Assembly: GCF_010667645.1 (NCBI RefSeq)
Contig: NZ_WHZV01000001.1
Location: forward strand, 389,254-453,253
Source of the DNA: Bifidobacterium platyrrhinorum
Lineage (GTDB): Bacteria; Actinomycetota; Actinomycetes; Actinomycetales; Bifidobacteriaceae
Direction of reading: 5' to 3'
DNA length: 64,000 bases
Shown here: positions 54,863-63,796 of the stretch, piece by piece
Numbering within the stretch: position 1 is the stretch's first letter
How the letters are laid out: the number at the start of each line of letters is the position of its first letter
Translations under genes and position numbers: made by a program
The notes under the pieces: model-generated
Told to the model about the DNA's origin: nothing
Seen by the model: the letters and a program-made list of their open reading frames with translations, nothing else
The model's database searches: none

Positions 54863-54865
54863 ACA

Positions 54866-56125
54866 ATGGGCTACAAGAGCATCCGGCAGACGGTGCATAT
54901 GAGCCGGTCGGGCGAACGGCCCGACGACATGGCCGAACACGAATACCGGCTCAGACTCGAGGGATGGAGCACGTTCCGTTCCGGAATCGTATTGCGCAGG
55001 CACGAGCCGTTCGTCGTGAACTTCCGCGAGCTCGCCGTCATCGTCGAAGGCATCCGGGAGCGGGAACACGATGTGGCGGGCCTATGGAACGACCTGCCGC
55101 CGATCGCGCGCCGCGCCTACCTGTTCGACCTCATCGGCGCGGAGATGCAGAGCACCAACAGCATCGAGGGCGTACGTTCCACACGCAAGGAGATCAGCGA
55201 GGCGTTGGAGGCCGCCATCGGCGACGGCCCGCATAAACGGTTCAGCGAATTCGCCAAACTATTCCTCGCACTCGGCGGCGACGACCCCGCGCGCTACGCC
55301 ATGCCCGGGGCACTCGAAGACATCAGGGGCATCTACGACCGCGTCATGGCCGGCGAACTCGCCTCCGGGGACGAACCGGACGGCGAACTATTCCGCAAGG
55401 GCTCCGTCTACATCGACGACCAGGCCACGGGCCGCCGCATCCACGCCGGCATCACGCCGGAATCGGAGATCAAGGTCGCGCTCACCCAATGGCTCGCCCT
55501 CACACGCAACCGGGACGTTCCGCCACTGATTCGCGCCGCCCTATGCCATTTCGCGTTCGAATACATCCACCCGTTCTACGACGGCAACGGCAGGACCGGA
55601 CGATTCCTGTTCGCCCTGCAGTTGCGCCAGCACCTGAGCGTGCCCACGGCGATCAGCCTCAGCCCGGTCATCTCCGACGGCAAGGACCGCTACTACAAGG
55701 CATTCGAGGATGCGCAGCACCCGTTGAACCGGTTGGACGCCAGCCTGTTCGCCTACCGGATGATGAAATTCGTCGCCGAAGCGCAGCAACACATCATCGA
55801 CGACCTATCCGAAAAACGGCACAGGCTCGTGCACGCTCTCAACCGCCTCGACGATATCCAGGCCAGGAACGGCTGGACGGACGACGAAGGCAACATCGTG
55901 GCCATACTGATCCAAGAGGAGCTATTCGGCGTCGCCCCTCACGTCGTCACCAGAAAACAATTGGGCGAGGGACTCCGTATAGGACGCAAACGCGTCACGC
56001 AGGCCCTTGATGGCCTTGAAGCCTCGGGCGTGGTCGCGCATCAGGGAGTGAGGCCGGCACGGTATTACCTCGTGCATGAGACGACGAACGTCCTGTTGCA
56101 GGATGCCGGCGAAGAGGAATCATGA
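54866..56125 (+). CDS. Fic-domain protein with winged-helix C-terminus
   Basis: A 419-residue Fic protein, normally an AMP-transferase modifying a target protein with ATP. The catalytic loop HPFYDGNGRTGR starts at H235, and every expected residue is present. An inhibitory helix motif is intramolecular and N-terminal (T97-N-S-I-E101-G102, the S/TxxxEG/N pattern), so this is a class II, self-inhibited Fic. The C-terminal 100 residues (VTRKQLGEGLRIGRKRVTQ) form a helix-turn-helix domain. Three palindromic sites lie upstream. The start ATG 54866 is immediately after the last half-site. Toxin-like or regulatory roles are both possible. Confidence 0.85.
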   Translation: MGYKSIRQTVHMSRSGERPDDMAEHEYRLRLEGWSTFRSGIVLRRHEPFVVNFRELAVIVEGIREREHDVAGLWNDLPPIARRAYLFDLIGAEMQSTNSIEGVRSTRKEISEALEAAIGDGPHKRFSEFAKLFLALGGDDPARYAMPGALEDIRGIYDRVMAGELASGDEPDGELFRKGSVYIDDQATGRRIHAGITPESEIKVALTQWLALTRNRDVPPLIRAALCHFAFEYIHPFYDGNGRTGRFLFALQLRQHLSVPTAISLSPVISDGKDRYYKAFEDAQHPLNRLDASLFAYRMMKFVAEAQQHIIDDLSEKRHRLVHALNRLDDIQARNGWTDDEGNIVAILIQEELFGVAPHVVTRKQLGEGLRIGRKRVTQALDGLEASGVVAHQGVRPARYYLVHETTNVLLQDAGEEES

Positions 56126-56618
56126 CCGCCGTGTTGCCGGTGTCTGCGCGGCTGAACTACAGGCTAATGCCCATGATGCTGTATGAAACGGCGCCGAAGC
56201 TGACCGTGACGAGCGTCATCCCACCTGACAATCTAGCCGGCCTCTACTGCGCTGCCGCCGACACCGTCCTCATCGACACCTACATGCGCAAACGGTCGCC
56301 ACGCCGACTGCCGACACCGGTGACGGCGATTCGTCCGACTCCGCAGTCGGCACGCCAATCGGATTCATCGACGTGGACGACGCCGGGTACATCGACATGC
56401 TGTTCGTCGACCCGGCGTACGGACGCATGGGCGTCGCCACGTCGCTGCTTACACGGGTGGGACGGTTCGCTGCCGCCCATGGCATCGGACGCCTCACCGT
56501 CCATGCCAGCATCACCGCGCGCCCGTTCTTCACCCGTCGCGGATTCCGCACGATCGAGACCCGGCATCCGACCATCGGAACCGTTTCGTTTGTCAACTAT
56601 CTGATGATCTGCTCATAG
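56122..56618 (+). pseudogene. Frameshifted GNAT acetyltransferase
   Basis: The frame beginning at ATG 56122 overlaps the fic stop by 4 nt and runs to about 56,280 with a plausible acetyltransferase N-terminus (LAGLYCAAADTV). The rest of the protein is in another frame: GFIDVDDAGYIDMLFVDPAYGRMGVATSLL, the acetyl-CoA-binding motif A of GNAT enzymes, then ITARPFFTRRGF and the stop at 56618. The central part also appears shortened compared with ordinary family members. It is therefore a broken gene, unless a sequencing error is present. Confidence 0.75.
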
Positions 56619-56768
56619 CGACCGGCCGCTATCGGGCCGAAACCCCCAGTCTATGGCTCCAGGGTGTGGGGACAAACCCGAAGGAACCCATCCAATGGCG
56701 TTCGATACGACAATCCGAGATGGAAGAGCCCCATCGGCCTCTGGAGAATTCCACATGGCCAAAATGAC

Positions 56769-56852
56769 CAAGGGCCTTGGAATCGCTGGAATTCCAAGGC
56801 CCTTGCAGTTACTCAGCAACCGCTACTTGCTGACGTTGAACTTGAACTCGAC
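56769..56852 (-). repeat. Copy A of the ychF 3'-end/terminator module
   Basis: A terminator hairpin (56769-56805) and the adjacent bases match the true ychF end (58,799-58,882) at about 85% over 84 bp. On the minus strand it still encodes VEFKFNVSK and a TAG stop, identical to the end of YchF, but no ychF gene is upstream of it. Confidence 0.8.
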
Positions 56853-57071
56853 CGGCTTGCCCTTCTGCAACAGTCGCTCGTTTCCACGCATTGATCTCAG
56901 TCATCCGCCGTGACAGCGAGTCTGATGGCAATGTACTGGTATTCCTGAGTAAGACCACGCGAAACCCCACGAGTCGGGATGCACGCCGGATGAACAACGC
57001 CTTATCACCCTTGGTGTTGGCGCCCTCGGCGATGGGGTCGCCTGTCCGGAATGGCGGATATGAGTTGAGAC
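56853..57071. other. Non-coding or decayed stretch
   Basis: On the minus strand there is a protein-like scrap (KGDKALFIRRASRLVGFR, then MTEINAWKRA) open in one frame and shifted relative to the VEFKFNVSK end. No intact gene is seen; the stretch also holds the TetR gene's upstream region. Confidence 0.4.
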
Positions 57072-57728
57072 ATGGAGACCTCACATGCCGATCCGCCGCC
57101 CGTTGCGTCTAAGCCGCGGGACGACGTCGAGTCTGCCATCGAGCGCGCGCTCATCGATCTGCTCAACGAAGGCGCCGATCCATCCGGCCCGGCGGGACGC
57201 GTCGAGCTGCCATCGGTCAAGACGCTATGCGCGAAAGCGTTCGTGGCGCGCAGCACGTTCTATGCGCACTACCACCACGTTGGCGAGGTGCTCGAGACGT
57301 TGGAACGTCGACTGGTGAGGGACCTCGAGGAGCTGAACGAGCCGCTGACCGTCAGGGATGCCGATGGCGGGGATGCGCACGGAGCAGCGCGCGTCACGCT
57401 CATGCCCACGCTGGACTACATCCGGGCCAACGAGGATGCGTTCCACGCGCTGCTCGTCTCGGCGCCCGACGTTCGGTTCATTGAACGATGGAAGGACGCC
57501 ATCAAGCGGCAATGCAGACTGCGGATGACCGACGGCGGTGAGGCGTCACGGGCGGAAGGCCCGCGCCGTCCCACCGTCAACCGCGAGTTGATTCTGGAGA
57601 TCGTCGCCTCATCGATGGTGTCGGCCACCACGTTCTGGCTGCACGACCCATCCAAGGTACACGAGCAGGGAGTGGACGGAATCGTCAACACGGTGTTCGG
57701 CGCACTGGACGCACTGATCGTGCCGTGA
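57072..57728 (+). CDS. TetR-family transcriptional regulator
   Basis: A 218-residue regulator. The N-terminal helix-turn-helix is LPSVKTLCAKAFVARSTFYAHYHHVGEVL (about residues 47-75), the typical TetR recognition region with the STFYxHY signature; the rest is a helical ligand-binding/dimerisation domain. It is convergent with the lactonase-like gene, 11 nt apart, and probably controls it or its ligand. ATG 57072 is accepted although the ribosome binding site is weak. Confidence 0.82.
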   Translation: METSHADPPPVASKPRDDVESAIERALIDLLNEGADPSGPAGRVELPSVKTLCAKAFVARSTFYAHYHHVGEVLETLERRLVRDLEELNEPLTVRDADGGDAHGAARVTLMPTLDYIRANEDAFHALLVSAPDVRFIERWKDAIKRQCRLRMTDGGEASRAEGPRRPTVNRELILEIVASSMVSATTFWLHDPSKVHEQGVDGIVNTVFGALDALIVP

Positions 57729-57739
57729 CGTGCGCCGTT

Positions 57740-58612
57740 TCAGCTCAGCAGGATCGTCTCGGGACGATTCGCCGTGTCGTGGCAGGCGATCGACCGCACG
57801 CATAGCGGCGACAGGCTCTGCTCGCGGATCCATTCGAGCGAGGAGCGCTGCGCGTGACGGTCGTAGACGATGCCCGACGTAACCATGTCCCTCCATGATC
57901 GCGTGGCGTAGCCGCCGTCGGCGAACAGCAGTACGTACCGGCCCGACGGCGCCGTGATCTTCATGGCCACCTGACCGTCGGTGTGGCCGGGGATGTTGAT
58001 GAGCTGCACGCTGCGGTCGCCGAACAGGTCGTAGGATCGTCCGGCGGGGCCCTCATGGTCGTTCCAGTCGTACAGGTCGAGGTCGATTCCCCTCCACCAC
58101 GAGGCATTGAAGCGCACGAGGCTGTTCGGGAACCGCGTGGCGCACCGCATCTCGTCCCTGGATACCATGATGCGCCGGGCGTTCCTCACGCCGCGCAGTC
58201 CATTCGCGTGGTCGCAATCGAGATGGGAGATCGCCACCACGTCGAGATCAGCCGGGGACAGGCCCTGCGCGGCCAGCTGCTCAGGCACGGTCATCCCCGT
58301 ACCCACTACACCCTGGTTGACCCGGTACAGGGACCATGAGCCGAGAGAGCGGATCTGCGCCCCACGGTCGTAGACGCCGTCCGGGCTCATGTCTCGGCCC
58401 CAGCCGGTGTCGAACAGGATACAGCCGTGCGGCGTGGTGACGAGGAACGCGCACACGGGCAGCCATATGCGCTTGGACGCGGGCACGAAAAAGCCCGAAC
58501 CGCGGACCAGTCCGCACCCGTTGCCGAAAGGCAGATCCGGTGAGACACGAACACGGCCGGCCACCATAACCTGAATGGAGATTGCTGAGTTGTTGGCACT
58601 GTTGTTGGTCAT
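57740..58612 (-). CDS. MBL-fold hydrolase, N-acyl homoserine lactonase-like
   Basis: A 290-residue metallo-beta-lactamase-fold protein. The metal motif reads H130-L-D132-C-D134-H135: the second histidine of the usual HxHxDH is aspartate. Other ligands appear intact: H210 in IPGHTDGQ, D232 in FADGGYAT and H278 in IACHD. The layout matches AHL-lactonase-like proteins (AiiA/AhlD group), but the changed ligand leaves the activity open; quorum-signal cleavage should not be assumed. A -10-like TGTAAT 6 nt before ATG 58612 suggests a leaderless mRNA. Confidence 0.78.
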   Translation of the reverse strand: MTNNSANNSAISIQVMVAGRVRVSPDLPFGNGCGLVRGSGFFVPASKRIWLPVCAFLVTTPHGCILFDTGWGRDMSPDGVYDRGAQIRSLGSWSLYRVNQGVVGTGMTVPEQLAAQGLSPADLDVVAISHLDCDHANGLRGVRNARRIMVSRDEMRCATRFPNSLVRFNASWWRGIDLDLYDWNDHEGPAGRSYDLFGDRSVQLINIPGHTDGQVAMKITAPSGRYVLLFADGGYATRSWRDMVTSGIVYDRHAQRSSLEWIREQSLSPLCVRSIACHDTANRPETILLS

Positions 58613-58618
58613 GGCTCC

Positions 58619-58624
58619 ATTACA
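58619..58624 (-). promoter_or_regulatory. -10 box for leaderless lactonase-like transcript
   Basis: TGTAAT on the minus strand ends 6 nt before the ATG at 58612. Confidence 0.5.
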
Positions 58625-58798
58625 GAACGCCGTGTGATGGAGAGGCTTCGTTTCGCGCTACACAAAACGCGATTATGTCCACGATGGGCACCTGTGGCTT
58701 TCTCTCCGATCCAATCGTCCGTCACACCGGGCGCAGACCCCGGCGATGCACCGTTCCCAACACAGACCACGCCGCAACGGCCAGCGCTCCCCATTTGA

Positions 58799-58882
58799 CG
58801 AGGGCCTTGGAATCACTGGAATTCCAAGGCCCTCAGCGCTACTCAGCAACCACTACTTGCTGACATTAAATTTGAACTCGAC
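58799..58882 (-). terminator. Terminator and 3' end of ychF (copy B of the module)
   Basis: AGGGCCTTGGAAT (58801-58813) and ATTCCAAGGCCCT (58821-58833) form a 13-bp stem 20 nt after the ychF stop. Together with the last ychF codons it is the likely parent of copies A and C. Confidence 0.8.
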
Positions 58883-59947
58883 GATATCGCCGTCCTGCAT
58901 GACGTAGTCGCGGCCTTCCTGGCGGAGCTTGCCCTCCTCCTTGATGACGGCCATCGAACCGTCGGCGGCGACGAAATCGTCGTAGGAGACGATGTCGGCC
59001 TTGATGAAGCCCTTTTCGAAGTCGGTGTGGATCACACCGGCGGCCTGCGGGGCGGTGAAGCCCTTGTGGATCTGCCAGGCGCGCACCTCCTTGACGCCCG
59101 CGGTCAGGAAGGTCTGCAGGCCGAGCACGTCGAAGCCGACGCGCGCCAGCTGGTCGAGGCCGGACTCCTTGAGTCCCGCGTCCTCGAGCATCTCACGGGC
59201 GTCCGCCTCGTCGAGCTCGGTCAGGTCGGCCTCGAACTGGGCGTTGAGGAACACGGCGGGCGCGGGGGCGACGGAATCGGCGAGATTCTTCTTCAGATCG
59301 TCGTTGGCGAGCTCGTTGTCGTCCACGTTGAACACGTAGATGAACGGCTTGGCGGTCATCAGGTGCAGGTCGTAGACGGAGTCCTTGTCGAAACGGCCTT
59401 CACGCGCGGCCTTGTCGAGCGTCTCGCCGGCCTCGAGGATGGTCTTCGCCTCCTTGACCGCGTCGAAGTACTCCTGTTCGATCTTCTTGCCGCGCAGATC
59501 CTTCTCCAGCTTCGGCAGCGCGTTCTCGATGGTCTGCAGGTCGGCGAGGATCAGCTCCGTGTTGATGGTGTCGATGTCGTCGGCCGGGTCCACCTTGCCG
59601 TTGACGTGCACGATGTCGTCGTCCTCGAAGGCGCGCACGACCTCGCAGATCGCGTCCGCCTCGCGGATGTTGGCCAGGAACTTGTTGCCCAGGCCCTCGC
59701 CCTCGGAGGCACCCTTGACGATGCCGGCGATGTCGACGAACGTCACGGTGGCGGGCACGATCTTCTCCGTGTGGACGAGCTTGGCGAGCACCGGCAGGCG
59801 GTCGTCCGGCAGCGGCACGACGCCCGTGTTCGGCTCGATGGTGGCGAACGGGTAGTTCTCGGCGAGCACGTTGTTGCGGGTCAATGCGTTGAACATGGTG
59901 GACTTGCCGACGTTCGGCAGTCCCACGATTCCGATAGTTAAAGACAT
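58853..59947 (-). CDS. ychF: Redox-regulated ribosome-binding ATPase YchF
   Basis: A 364-residue universally conserved Obg-related P-loop protein that prefers ATP and binds ribosomes. Motifs: [14 protein letters not shown] (G1), [22 protein letters not shown] (G3), NVDDNE in the NKxE-like specificity position, and a C-terminal TGS domain ending VEFKFNVSK. The length is exactly typical. The start ATG 59947 has a TAGACT -10 box 7 nt upstream, so it is probably leaderless. Two partial copies of its 3' end lie beyond its terminator. Confidence 0.96.
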   Translation of the reverse strand: MSLTIGIVGLPNVGKSTMFNALTRNNVLAENYPFATIEPNTGVVPLPDDRLPVLAKLVHTEKIVPATVTFVDIAGIVKGASEGEGLGNKFLANIREADAICEVVRAFEDDDIVHVNGKVDPADDIDTINTELILADLQTIENALPKLEKDLRGKKIEQEYFDAVKEAKTILEAGETLDKAAREGRFDKDSVYDLHLMTAKPFIYVFNVDDNELANDDLKKNLADSVAPAPAVFLNAQFEADLTELDEADAREMLEDAGLKESGLDQLARVGFDVLGLQTFLTAGVKEVRAWQIHKGFTAPQAAGVIHTDFEKGFIKADIVSYDDFVAADGSMAVIKEEGKLRQEGRDYVMQDGDIVEFKFNVSK

Positions 59948-59954
59948 GGCTTCC

Positions 59955-59960
59955 AGTCTA
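59955..59960 (-). promoter_or_regulatory. ychF: -10 box for leaderless ychF transcript
   Basis: TAGACT on the minus strand lies 7 nt before the start codon. Confidence 0.65.
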
Positions 59961-60553
59961 AGGGCGAAAGCGACAACGGGCCGCGGGCAACGCGCCCGGA
60001 CCGGCGCATCCGTCGCCACGCCCGTTCCGCATCCGTTCGGGACGACGTGTGGCGTTTGGGCCGCTCCGTGGCCATGCCGGGTTTCGGACTATCCGATAGC
60101 GGGGTATAAGCGCCGCTCATAGCGGCCTGTGGCGGCGAATGCGCTTTCATCGTCGCGGAAGGGGCCGAATCGAATCGTTTCATCCGTTGCGCCGGTTGGG
60201 ATTCCGGCGTATGACGCGAATTCCTGCCGGAAGGTCGGAATCTTGCGGATGAAACATAAACGTGAGACGGAAGCCGTTCGGGGCGGCCCGCGGACGTGAT
60301 GCGGGCGACGAAACATGCCGCGCGGGTCATTATCCTTGTGGGTTAGCAATCGGAATGTCGTTTCGTCGCGGCCGATTCCCGATTCGGCCGCATGCGGGTT
60401 TCGACGTGGACGGCGCGGGAGGGGAGTGCGGCGGCGGTCGGCGTTTGGAGGCGATGGGGCGGGACGGTTTCCGCCCGCCGCTCCGCCACGAGAGAAAACG
60501 ATAGGGGAAATGATCACCATCACACCGATGCGCATGACGGAAGGAGGTAGGTC
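59961..60553. other. Long intergenic region before the amino acid ABC operon
   Basis: About 590 nt with no credible gene. It holds an 8-bp perfect hairpin, GCGGCCGA (60368-60375) with TCGGCCGC (60384-60391), and several GC-rich inverted segments near 60,450-60,490, so a structured leader or attenuator for the ABC operon is possible. No known riboswitch was recognised. Confidence 0.45.
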
Positions 60554-61216
60554 GTGAGCGGGGAAGTCATCCAGCAGGCGCTTCCGTTGTTCGTCAAGGC
60601 GTTCGTCCTGACGCTCAGGCTCTCCGCCGTCAGCGTCGTGCTCGCCACCTTGCTCGGCCTCGTGCTCGCGCTCCTGCGCGAATACCGCGTGCCCGTCCTG
60701 TCCCAGGTCAGCACCGTGTTCCAGGAGCTGTTCCGCAACACGCCGCTGCTCATCCAGCTGTTCTTCCTGTACTACGGCCTGCCGTCCATCGGCGTCAAAT
60801 GGAGCGCCGAGACCTGCGCGGTGGTCGGCATGTCCATCCTCGGCGCCGCCTACATGTGCGGCGCGTTCGAAGGCGGCTTCACCGGCATCCCGCGCGTGCA
60901 GAACGAGTCGGCGCGCGCCCTCGGCCTGTCCCCGCTGCAGATGATCCGCCACGTCACGCTGCCCCAGGGTCTGACCCGCAGCGTGCCCGCCGTCGCCGCG
61001 AACGTGATCTTCATGGTCAAGGAGACGAGCGTGTTCACCGTCATCGCGGTGCCGGAACTCACCAACACGGCGCGCGACCTGATCGGCATGTACTACCGCA
61101 GCGACGAATACCTGTTCATGCTGGTGGTCGCCTACGCGATCATCCTCATACCGCTGTCGGTCATCCTCACGCTGCTGGAAAGGAGGGTCCGTCGTGGAAC
61201 CTTTGGCGATAACTGA
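60554..61216 (+). CDS. Polar amino acid ABC transporter permease 1
   Basis: A 220-residue HisM/GlnP-type permease with five spans. TVFQELFRNTPLLIQLFFLYYGLP is the family N-terminal signature, and ESARALGLSPLQMIRHVTLPQ is the EAA loop that contacts the ATPase. AAGGAGGT at 60541-60548 serves GTG 60554. Its end overlaps the second permease gene by 23 nt. The four genes together import a polar amino acid, probably glutamate, glutamine or cystine. Confidence 0.9.
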   Translation: MSGEVIQQALPLFVKAFVLTLRLSAVSVVLATLLGLVLALLREYRVPVLSQVSTVFQELFRNTPLLIQLFFLYYGLPSIGVKWSAETCAVVGMSILGAAYMCGAFEGGFTGIPRVQNESARALGLSPLQMIRHVTLPQGLTRSVPAVAANVIFMVKETSVFTVIAVPELTNTARDLIGMYYRSDEYLFMLVVAYAIILIPLSVILTLLERRVRRGTFGDN

Positions 61217-61928
61217 CGCCGCGGGCGCCGCGTACGTCACCGTGGCCTCCGGTGCGGGCGTCATCTTCACGGGGGACAATTTCACGCGACTGCTGTCCGG
61301 TCTGGGCACGTCCGTGACGGTCGCCGGCCTTGCGCTGCTCGCCGGCATCCCGCTGGGCATCGTGCTCGGCGCGCTGCGCATCCTGCACAATCCGATCCTG
61401 CGTGCCGTGCTGCGCCTGTACCTCGAGTTCTTCCGCATCGTGCCCACGCTGGTGATCCTCTTCCTCGCGTACTACATCCTGCCGCGCGAGATCGGCGTGC
61501 AGGTGGACGGCGTGACCGTCGCCGTCGTGGCCTTCGGCCTGTGGGTGGCGGCCGAGATCAGCGACATCGTGCGCGGAGCCCTCATCTCCGTGTCCGACCA
61601 TCAGGTCGACGCCGGCAAGGCGCTCGGCATGAACGGGTTGCAGATTCTGTGGTACGTGCGCATCCCGCAGTCCATCAACCTCATGGTGCCCGCCGTCATC
61701 AACCTGGCCGCCCGTGTGATCATGACCACGTCGCTGCTGTTGCTCATCAGCGTCATCGACGTGATCACCGTCGGCCAGCAGATCATGGAGGCCAACCGCA
61801 TGACCCATCCGGACGCCGCCTTCTGGGTGTACGGGTTCATCTTCTTCCTGTATTTCATCATCTGCTGGCCGCTGGCGATGATCGCCAAGGCCCTCGAGAA
61901 GCGAGCCAAGGAGCGTAACAATGGCTGA
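61194..61928 (+). CDS. Polar amino acid ABC transporter permease 2
   Basis: A 244-residue HisQ/GlnP-type permease. EFFRIVPTLVILFLAYYILP and the EAA-loop region KALGMNGLQILWYVRIPQS mark the family. The GTG start at 61194 lies inside the end of the first permease gene, and the last codons overlap the ATG of the ATPase gene by 8 nt, so the operon is tightly coupled. Confidence 0.9.
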   Translation: MEPLAITDAAGAAYVTVASGAGVIFTGDNFTRLLSGLGTSVTVAGLALLAGIPLGIVLGALRILHNPILRAVLRLYLEFFRIVPTLVILFLAYYILPREIGVQVDGVTVAVVAFGLWVAAEISDIVRGALISVSDHQVDAGKALGMNGLQILWYVRIPQSINLMVPAVINLAARVIMTTSLLLLISVIDVITVGQQIMEANRMTHPDAAFWVYGFIFFLYFIICWPLAMIAKALEKRAKERNNG

Positions 61929-62706
61929 AGCCGATAACGAAACCACCGCCGCGGGCGAGGAGCCGCTGCTGTCCGTGCGCCATCTGCGTAAATCCTACGG
62001 CGACCATGAGGTCCTCAAGGACGTGAGCTTCGACGTCAGGCGTGGCCAGGTGCTCGTCCTGCTGGGCCCCTCCGGATCCGGCAAGTCCACGCTCATCCGC
62101 TGCCTCAACGGCCTGGAGACCATCCAGGGCGGCGAGATCCGCTTCAAGGGCGAACTCGTGCCGAACAACAACGAGAAGGCGTGGCGTCGCCTGCGCAACG
62201 AGATCGGCATGGTGTTCCAGAGCTACGACCTGTTCCCGAACCTCACGGTCGCGAAGAACATCGAGCTGGGCCCCACCAAGGTGCAGAAACGCCCCAAGGC
62301 CGAGGTCGACGAGCAGATGGACAGGCTCCTCGCGGACGTGCAGCTGTCCGAATACAAGAACGCGTACCCGCGTGAACTGTCCGGAGGCCAGAAGCAGCGC
62401 ATCGCCATCGTGCGTGCGCTCGCCATGAACCCCGAGCTCATGCTGTTCGACGAGGTCACCGCCTCGCTCGACCCGGAGATGGTGCGCGAGGTCCTCGAGC
62501 TCATGCTGCGCCTGGCCAAACGCCATATGACGATGATCGTCGTCACGCACGAGATGGAGTTCGCCCGCCGTGTGGCGGACACCGTCATGTTCCTCGAGAA
62601 CGGCGTGATCCTCGAACGCCAGTCCGGATCCGACTTCTTCGCCCATCCCGGGACCGACCGCGCGAGGAGCTTCCTCGACAGCATGTCGCCGGTCGGCGAC
62701 GAGTGA
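61921..62706 (+). CDS. Polar amino acid ABC transporter ATP-binding protein
   Basis: A 261-residue GlnQ/HisP-type ATPase: Walker A GPSGSGKSTL, Q-loop MVFQSYDLFPN, signature LSGGQKQR, Walker B LMLFDEVTASLDPE and switch His in VTHEMEFAR. VRHLRKSYGDHEVLKDV opens the domain. It energises import through the two permeases encoded upstream. Confidence 0.93.
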   Translation: MAEADNETTAAGEEPLLSVRHLRKSYGDHEVLKDVSFDVRRGQVLVLLGPSGSGKSTLIRCLNGLETIQGGEIRFKGELVPNNNEKAWRRLRNEIGMVFQSYDLFPNLTVAKNIELGPTKVQKRPKAEVDEQMDRLLADVQLSEYKNAYPRELSGGQKQRIAIVRALAMNPELMLFDEVTASLDPEMVREVLELMLRLAKRHMTMIVVTHEMEFARRVADTVMFLENGVILERQSGSDFFAHPGTDRARSFLDSMSPVGDE

Positions 62707-62789
62707 CGCGTCGGGCGCCATACGCACCCGACGGCCCATATGACACGTACAACGACAAGAAACACAACAACAGAGGAGAGGAAACCATC

Positions 62790-63644
62790 ATGTTCAATCT
62801 CAAGAGGATCGCCGCCGGCGTGCTCGCCGCGGCCACGCTGATCTCCGTCGCGGCCTGCGGCAACGGCCCCGATCCGGCGGCCGGCGGTTCGTCCGCCTCC
62901 GGCCAGCAGGGCCAGACCGTCGAGCAGATCAAGAAGGCCGGCACCATCCGCATCGCCACGTTCGGCGATCTGCCGCCCTACGGCTACGTGAAGAACGACG
63001 GCACCCGCGCCGGCTACGACGTGGCGCTCGGCAACCAGATCGGCAAGGACCTCGGCGTGAAGGTCGAGTGGGTGCAGGTCAACGCGGACGGCCGCGTGGA
63101 CTCCCTCAAGTCCGACAAGGTCGACCTCGTCCTCGCCAACTTCACCGTCACCGACGAGCGCAAGCAGGTCGTCGACTTCGCCAGCCCGTACATGAAGGTG
63201 TCCATCGGCGTCGTCTCCCCGACGGGTGCGAAGATCACCAGCGCCGACGAGCTCAAGGGCAAGGACCTGGCCGTGACCAAGGGCACCACCGCCGAGACCT
63301 ACTTCACCCAGAACTACCCGGACGTGAACCTGCAGAAGTTCGATTCCAAGACCCAGCAGTTCCAGGCGTTCAAGGACGGCCGTGTCGCCGCCCTCGCCGA
63401 CGACAACACGTACCTGTACGCGTGGGCCAAGGACAACCCGGGCTACACCGTGGGCATCAAGACCCTCGGCGACGAATCCACCATCGCCCCGGCCGTGAAG
63501 AAGGGCAACAAGAGCCTGCTCGACTGGACCAACAAGGAGATCAAGACGCTGACCGCCGACGGCTTCTTCGAGAAGGCGTACGAGAGCGAGCTCGCGCCGA
63601 GCTTCACCTCCGACATCAAGCCGGAGGACGTCATCATCAAGTGA
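62790..63644 (+). CDS. Polar amino acid ABC transporter substrate-binding lipoprotein
   Basis: A 284-residue family 3 solute-binding lipoprotein. The signal peptide ends in the lipobox VAAC near residue 23. The mature part has IRIATFGDLPPYGYVKNDG, GYDVALGNQIGKDLG and DLVLANFTVTDERK, the signature of glutamate/glutamine/cystine binding proteins. GAGGAGAGG precedes the ATG at 62790. It is the last gene of the operon, followed by a strong terminator. Confidence 0.92.
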   Translation: MFNLKRIAAGVLAAATLISVAACGNGPDPAAGGSSASGQQGQTVEQIKKAGTIRIATFGDLPPYGYVKNDGTRAGYDVALGNQIGKDLGVKVEWVQVNADGRVDSLKSDKVDLVLANFTVTDERKQVVDFASPYMKVSIGVVSPTGAKITSADELKGKDLAVTKGTTAETYFTQNYPDVNLQKFDSKTQQFQAFKDGRVAALADDNTYLYAWAKDNPGYTVGIKTLGDESTIAPAVKKGNKSLLDWTNKEIKTLTADGFFEKAYESELAPSFTSDIKPEDVIIK

Positions 63645-63672
63645 CGCCGAAGGCCTCATGACGGAGGCGGGA

Positions 63673-63714
63673 GAGGCGGGGCGTCTCGGTTCCACGACCG
63701 GGGCGCCCCGCCTC
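63673..63714 (+). terminator. Terminator after the amino acid ABC operon
   Basis: GAGGCGGGGCGTC (63673-63685) pairs with GGCGCCCCGCCTC (63702-63714), a 13-bp stem with one G-T pair, 28 nt after the last stop. Confidence 0.8.
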
Positions 63715-63783
63715 GTCGTATCCTCGCCTCCCCGTCCTCGCCCGGTTCCCGGCATCCGGAGGCGGCGGCGAACAGGGGCGTGG

Positions 63784-63789
63784 CATAAT
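63784..63789 (+). promoter_or_regulatory. dtd: -10 box for leaderless dtd transcript
   Basis: CATAAT ends 7 nt before the ATG at 63797. Confidence 0.6.
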
Positions 63790-63796
63790 CGTGGGC

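Noticed and set aside
59961-60553. A known amino acid riboswitch upstream of the ABC operon.
   Set aside because: Hairpins are present, but no consensus core of a known riboswitch class could be recognised by eye.
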